The notes beneath the pieces are model-generated. The model had not been told where the DNA came from. It saw only the letters and a list, made by a program, of their open reading frames with translations, and did no database searches. The position numbers and the translations under genes are program-made. Below, in pieces: positions 6,763 to 9,336 of a DNA stretch of 9,336 bases (its first letter is position 1; each line of letters starts with the position of its first letter). The stretch is from Planctomycetota bacterium (lineage in GTDB: Bacteria > Planctomycetota > UBA1135 > GCA-002686595), in the NCBI GenBank assembly GCA_022447405.1, contig JAKVCE010000061.1, forward strand, positions 1 through 9,336, written 5' to 3'.

Positions 6763-6795
6763 GCGAAAGGAGGCGCGCTCTGCTGCGAAAGGAGG
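6763..6795. repeat. Pair of 11-bp direct repeats, 22 bp apart, in the divergent promoter region
   Basis: GCGAAAGGAGG occurs at 6763-6773 and again at 6785-6795. The 22-bp spacing is close to two helical turns, which suits a protein binding tandem sites. They lie between the sulfatase and the coiled-coil gene, both transcribed outward. Each copy contains AAAGGAGG, a strong Shine-Dalgarno-like string, but neither is placed before a start codon of an annotated gene. Confidence 0.5.
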
Positions 6796-6832
6796 ATCGG
6801 CGGCGGAGGTGGGCTCTGGCTGCCGATGGTGA

Positions 6833-6839
6833 GAGGTGA
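6833..6839 (+). promoter_or_regulatory. Ribosome binding site (GAGGTGA) of the coiled-coil gene
   Basis: GAGGTGA directly precedes the ATG at 6841, with 4 nt between GAGG and the start. This supports 6841 as the start over the in-frame ATG at 6826 or the distant one at 6646, which lies inside the sulfatase gene. Confidence 0.55.
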
Positions 6840-6840
6840 G

Positions 6841-7599
6841 ATGTCAAAGCTGTTGAATGTCATGGCGTTGGTGGTCCTCGGCGGTCTCGTCGGGGTGGTC
6901 GGCTGGTGGACGAATCACTACCGCGAGTCGATCGAAGAGCACGAGCGGGACATCGAGGCCCGTGAAGAGCGGATCTCGGCTCTAAACAAGGAGCTCGAGG
7001 TGCAGGTCGTGGAGCTGCGCGCCGCGCAGGAGAGGCTGAGCGAGCTCAGCGAGGAGAACGAGGAGCTGGAGCTGCGCAACAGGCTCCTGCGCCTCGACCA
7101 CCGCCTCGCGCGGGTCGAGGTCTTGGAGCAGCGGGAGGTCTCCGGCGAGGTGACGACGAGCGTGCGCTTCACCGAGCTCGGGCCGGGCGGCAAGCCGGCG
7201 GGCGAGCCGAAGGAGGTCGAGGTGCGCGGGCGCTTCCTCTACCTCGAGTCGCAGGTGGTGAAGTTCTCAGATGAGTACGTCGAGTCGGCGGATCCGCTCC
7301 GCGGCACGTCGATCTGTCTCTTCCGCAGGGTCTTCGGCGAGCAGCAGCGGCCCATGGACGGCCCGGAGCTGGACCCTGTGGGCGCGAGCCCGGGGGTCAT
7401 CACGGGCGACAACGTCCGCATGGCTGAGCACGCCGAGCTCTGGCAGCGCTTCTGGGATTACGCGAACGACCCAGAGCTCGCGCGCGAGGCCGGCGTGCGC
7501 GCGGTGCACGGCGAGGCGCCGTTCACGGAGCTCAGGCCGGGTAAGAGCTATCGCGTCGAGCTGCGCGCCTCGGGTGGGCTCTCGATCCAGCCCGAGTGA
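6841..7599 (+). CDS. Membrane-anchored coiled-coil protein of unknown function
   Basis: A 252-residue protein I cannot assign to a named family. Residues 3-24 form one transmembrane helix (LLNVMALVVLGGLVGVVGWW), with no cleavage motif. Residues about 26-98 are a charged heptad-type coiled coil rich in Glu, Arg and Leu. The rest is a compact soluble domain with distinctive text: LYLESQVVKFSDEYVESADP (133-152) and RGTSICLFRRVFGEQQ (154-169). The topology suggests an anchored protein with the coiled coil and the domain on one side of the membrane, perhaps periplasmic. Similar anchored coiled-coil proteins occur, in my recollection, in Planctomycetota without assigned function. It diverges from the sulfatase across 100 bp and ends 6 bp from the convergent DUF1080-like gene. 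The start at 6841 is chosen on the ribosome binding site and immediate transmembrane segment. Confidence 0.85.
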   Translation: MSKLLNVMALVVLGGLVGVVGWWTNHYRESIEEHERDIEAREERISALNKELEVQVVELRAAQERLSELSEENEELELRNRLLRLDHRLARVEVLEQREVSGEVTTSVRFTELGPGGKPAGEPKEVEVRGRFLYLESQVVKFSDEYVESADPLRGTSICLFRRVFGEQQRPMDGPELDPVGASPGVITGDNVRMAEHAELWQRFWDYANDPELAREAGVRAVHGEAPFTELRPGKSYRVELRASGGLSIQPE

Positions 7600-7605
7600 C
7601 GGGCC

Positions 7606-8232
7606 TTAGAGCCTGCGCAGTTTGAGGCTCTTGAGGCCCGCGCGGGTCTGGAAGGCGGCGAAGCCCAGCGGGCGCGAAGGGAGCACCTCGGTGCGTAGCT
7701 CGATGTGCTTGCCTTCGAGGGCGACCTCGTGGAGGAGCTCACCGTCGATCCAGCTGCTGATGTGGGTGGATGTCACGCGGACGCGCGCGGTGTACTCGCG
7801 GCCTAATTCGTAGGAGAGGAAGCGTGTCGTCTCATTCGTCGAGGCGTCGTCGCCGTCGATGCATGAGAGGCCCGTGAGGGAGCCGCCCCAGCCGCCAAGG
7901 ATGAGGGTGGCGTGGCTCTCGGCGACGGGGAAGGTGAGGCCGCAGAAGAAGTCCGTGCCCATAAGTCGCGCGGCGGTGACCTCGAGCTCGTAGTCCGTCT
8001 TGGGGAGCTCTCCGCCGGTCCAGTGCATGCCGGTCATGGGCGTCCCCATCTCGAAGACGAGGCGGCCGTCTTCGGCTTGGATCTCGCCCTCGCCGCCGAA
8101 GGGGGTGGAGCTCCAGCCCTCGCTGTGAGTGGCGTCGAGGAGGAGGTTCCAGTCAGCGTCGCGCTCGGCGGGGCCGGCGCACGCGCAGAGGCTAGCGCTG
8201 AGGAGCGCGGCTGTGAGGAGGCGTGTGTTCAT
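7606..8232 (-). CDS. DUF1080-like (3-keto-disaccharide hydrolase-type) lipoprotein
   Basis: A 208-residue lipoprotein. The signal MNTRLLTAALLSASLCAC ends in a lipobox-like LCAC (C18), so it is probably exported and lipid-anchored. The rest is a beta-sandwich of the concanavalin/LamG kind seen in DUF1080: ILGGWGGSLTGLSCIDG, the strand pair YTARVRVTSTHISSWIDGEL (WIDGELLHEV is the usual DUF1080 block before the end), then SRPLGFAAFQTRAGLKSLKL. DUF1080 members have been linked to 3-keto-glycoside cleavage, while others may only bind sugars; which applies here cannot be told. It is the last gene of the operon: its ATG overlaps the stop of the PhyH gene (ATGA, 8229-8232), with GGAG 6 nt upstream, implying translational coupling. 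It converges on the coiled-coil gene with a 6-bp gap. Confidence 0.82.
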   Translation of the reverse strand: MNTRLLTAALLSASLCACAGPAERDADWNLLLDATHSEGWSSTPFGGEGEIQAEDGRLVFEMGTPMTGMHWTGGELPKTDYELEVTAARLMGTDFFCGLTFPVAESHATLILGGWGGSLTGLSCIDGDDASTNETTRFLSYELGREYTARVRVTSTHISSWIDGELLHEVALEGKHIELRTEVLPSRPLGFAAFQTRAGLKSLKLRRL

Positions 8233-9107
8233 GAGCTGCTCCGGTCGAGGACGATGGGGAAGAAGGCGCCCTCTACGAGGGCCCCGGCGGCGAAGAGCGG
8301 GCAGCCTTGGAGGAGCGGGGCTTCAGCGTCGGTGCAGCGGGTGTCGGGGCCCATGAAGTTCAGGACGACGCCGCGGCGGGGTCTGTTGGAGCGGTTGGCG
8401 AAGGAGCCGTGCACGGTGCTGGAGTGGTGGATGGAGGCTTGGCCGGCCTTGAGGGGTGTGGCGACAGGCTGGAAGGCGGCGCGCTGGTCTTCATCGAGGT
8501 GCGCGCGGAGCTGGTCTATGTCCCCGCCGAAGGAGGCGGCGGGGAGGGCGCCCCAGCGGTGAGACCCAGGGATGAAGTGCAGGCAGCCGCTCTCCTCGTC
8601 GGCGTCGTCGAGGGAGATGTGGATGGTGATGTGGTTCTCTGGGGTGGTGCGTTGCCAGTAAGACCAGTCTTGGTGCCAAGGCACGACACCAGGGTGCAGG
8701 GGCGGCTTCCAGAAGACCTGATCGTGCCAGAAGCGCAGGCGCTCAACGCCGAGGAGCTGCGCGAGGGGGACGGTGAGGCCGGGGTGGAAGGCCAGGTCGT
8801 GAAAGAGCTCGTCAACGCGCCACGCGCCGAGGAAGTGAAGGACGACTTCGTCGGGTCGCTCAAGCCAGGCCTCTTCGACCTCGTAGAGCAGCTCTCGATG
8901 GTGCTCGATTCGCTCACCGATGGCGTCCAGGCGAGCGCGCAGGTCCTTTACCTCTTCTGAGTTCAGAGCGTTTATGGGGCCCAAGAAGCCTTGGCGCTCG
9001 AACAAGGTGACGTCCTCTCCTGAGAGCTCGAAGCGATCAAGCGGCCCTTCTGTCGCGGGGAAGCAGTCCGTGATCGGAGCGTGTTCAGACTCCAGGCCAG
9101 CGGTCAT
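8229..9107 (-). CDS. Phytanoyl-CoA dioxygenase (PhyH) family Fe(II)/2-oxoglutarate oxygenase
   Basis: A 292-residue cytoplasmic enzyme (no signal peptide) that should use O2 and 2-oxoglutarate to hydroxylate a small substrate. The iron triad is visible: H145 and D147 in VPWHQDWSYW, and H233 in SSTVHGSFANRS. R244, 11 residues after the distal His, fits the 2-oxoglutarate-binding Arg seen in human PhyH (H264/R275). The blocks ESGCLHFIPGSHRWG (172-186) and FWHDQVFWKPP (126-136) are typical of the family. The substrate is unknown; the PhyH superfamily covers lipids, ectoine, halogenation and phosphonates, and phytanoyl-CoA itself is unlikely. It lies between two DUF1080 genes, 21 bp after the first and overlapping the second by 4 bp, which points to carbohydrate-related metabolism. 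No Shine-Dalgarno is visible before the ATG at 9107. Confidence 0.9.
   Translation of the reverse strand: MTAGLESEHAPITDCFPATEGPLDRFELSGEDVTLFERQGFLGPINALNSEEVKDLRARLDAIGERIEHHRELLYEVEEAWLERPDEVVLHFLGAWRVDELFHDLAFHPGLTVPLAQLLGVERLRFWHDQVFWKPPLHPGVVPWHQDWSYWQRTTPENHITIHISLDDADEESGCLHFIPGSHRWGALPAASFGGDIDQLRAHLDEDQRAAFQPVATPLKAGQASIHHSSTVHGSFANRSNRPRRGVVLNFMGPDTRCTDAEAPLLQGCPLFAAGALVEGAFFPIVLDRSSS
8239..8242 (-). promoter_or_regulatory. Internal ribosome binding site (GGAG) of the DUF1080-like lipoprotein gene
   Basis: GGAG on the minus strand lies inside the 3' end of the PhyH gene, 6 nt before the ATG at 8232. With the ATGA stop/start overlap it indicates translation of the lipoprotein by re-initiation or fresh binding. 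Confidence 0.5.
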
Positions 9108-9128
9108 GAGGGAGGGCGAGGTTTGGGC

Positions 9129-9336
9129 TCAGCGGAGAGGTGTCAGAGAGATCTGCTTGAAGTGGATCTCCGCGCCTTCGGACTGGAAGCAGAGCGTGCC
9201 CGACTGGGCGGTGCAGGCGGTGCCAGCGTTCGTGGGAGTGCCGTTGACGGTGACGGAGACGGCCGCGCCCTCACAGCGCACCACCTTGGTGTTCCACTCG
9301 CCGAGGAGCTTCTCGACGTCGTGAGTGTGGCGGATG
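9129..9336 (-). CDS. DUF1080 (3-keto-disaccharide hydrolase-type) protein, C-terminal 69 residues only
   Basis: The frame is open to the right edge and ends at TGA (9129-9131). The visible residues include HDVEKLLGEWNTKVVRCEG, the strand VSVTVNGTPTN, LCFQSEGAEIHFKQISLTPL and a final Arg. GEWN, xVxVNG and LQSEGAEIxFxxIxLxPL-type endings are the classic C-terminal signature of DUF1080, more typical than in the lipoprotein at 7606-8232. The N-terminal part, including any export signal and substrate-binding residues, lies outside the window. It is followed after 21 bp by the PhyH gene on the same strand, so it is probably an upstream member of the same operon. Members are thought to act on 3-keto sugars; this copy's activity is not shown here. 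Confidence 0.85.
   Translation of the reverse strand, partial: IRHTHDVEKLLGEWNTKVVRCEGAAVSVTVNGTPTNAGTACTAQSGTLCFQSEGAEIHFKQISLTPLR

Noticed and set aside
5316..6839. A 507-codon plus-strand open frame
   Set aside because: It lies almost entirely antisense to the sulfatase, whose catalytic motifs are complete. The product is a Val/Ala/Arg/Glu-rich shadow with no family signature, as expected in GC-rich DNA.
6646..6840. N-terminal extension of the coiled-coil protein to an ATG at 6646
   Set aside because: It would run antisense through the sulfatase 5' end. A ribosome binding site and an immediate transmembrane helix support 6841.
6741..6863. N-terminal extension of the sulfatase to an ATG at 6863
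   Set aside because: The added 41 residues precede the lipoprotein signal and overlap the start of the divergent gene. Starting at 6740 puts the signal at the N-terminus.

Overview
This is a GC-rich (roughly two-thirds G+C), densely coded bacterial window with seven complete or interrupted genes plus one gene cut by each edge. There is no gene-free stretch longer than about 300 bases, and no rRNA, tRNA, CRISPR array or insertion sequence that I can see. A secreted S1 sulfatase, two DUF1080-type proteins, a PhyH-family oxygenase and an alpha-toroid protein with a discoidin-like tail together suggest a marine or aquatic Planctomycetota (or a relative in the PVC group). That placement is inferred from gene content alone; no phylogenetic marker is present.

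Layout. 1-1818 (+): C-terminal part of a prenyltransferase/squalene-oxidase-repeat protein with a discoidin-like C-terminus. 1815-2354 (-): HD-domain protein of the PhnZ-like diiron oxygenase family; its stop codon overlaps that of the preceding gene. 2443-3288 (+): family 2 glycosyltransferase, divergent from the HD gene. 3242-5240 (-): a YgiQ-type (UPF0313) radical SAM gene broken in two by a degenerate 57-bp tandem duplication carrying a TAG stop and by a +1 shift at a run of seven C's. 5340-6740 (-): lipoprotein sulfatase. 6841-7599 (+): membrane-anchored coiled-coil protein of unknown function. 7606-9336 (-): a compact operon, read right to left, of a DUF1080 protein (cut by the edge), a PhyH-family Fe(II)/2-oxoglutarate oxygenase and a DUF1080-like lipoprotein; the last two overlap by ATGA.

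How the genes may work together. The right half (sulfatase, DUF1080 proteins, PhyH oxygenase) fits a locus for extracellular breakdown of sulfated or modified glycans, with exported lipoproteins and a cytoplasmic oxygenase. The left half holds unrelated single genes packed head-to-head or tail-to-tail. The points most worth following up are the damaged ygiQ locus, the altered substrate-loop residues of the PhnZ-like protein, and the DUF1080-PhyH-DUF1080 operon.
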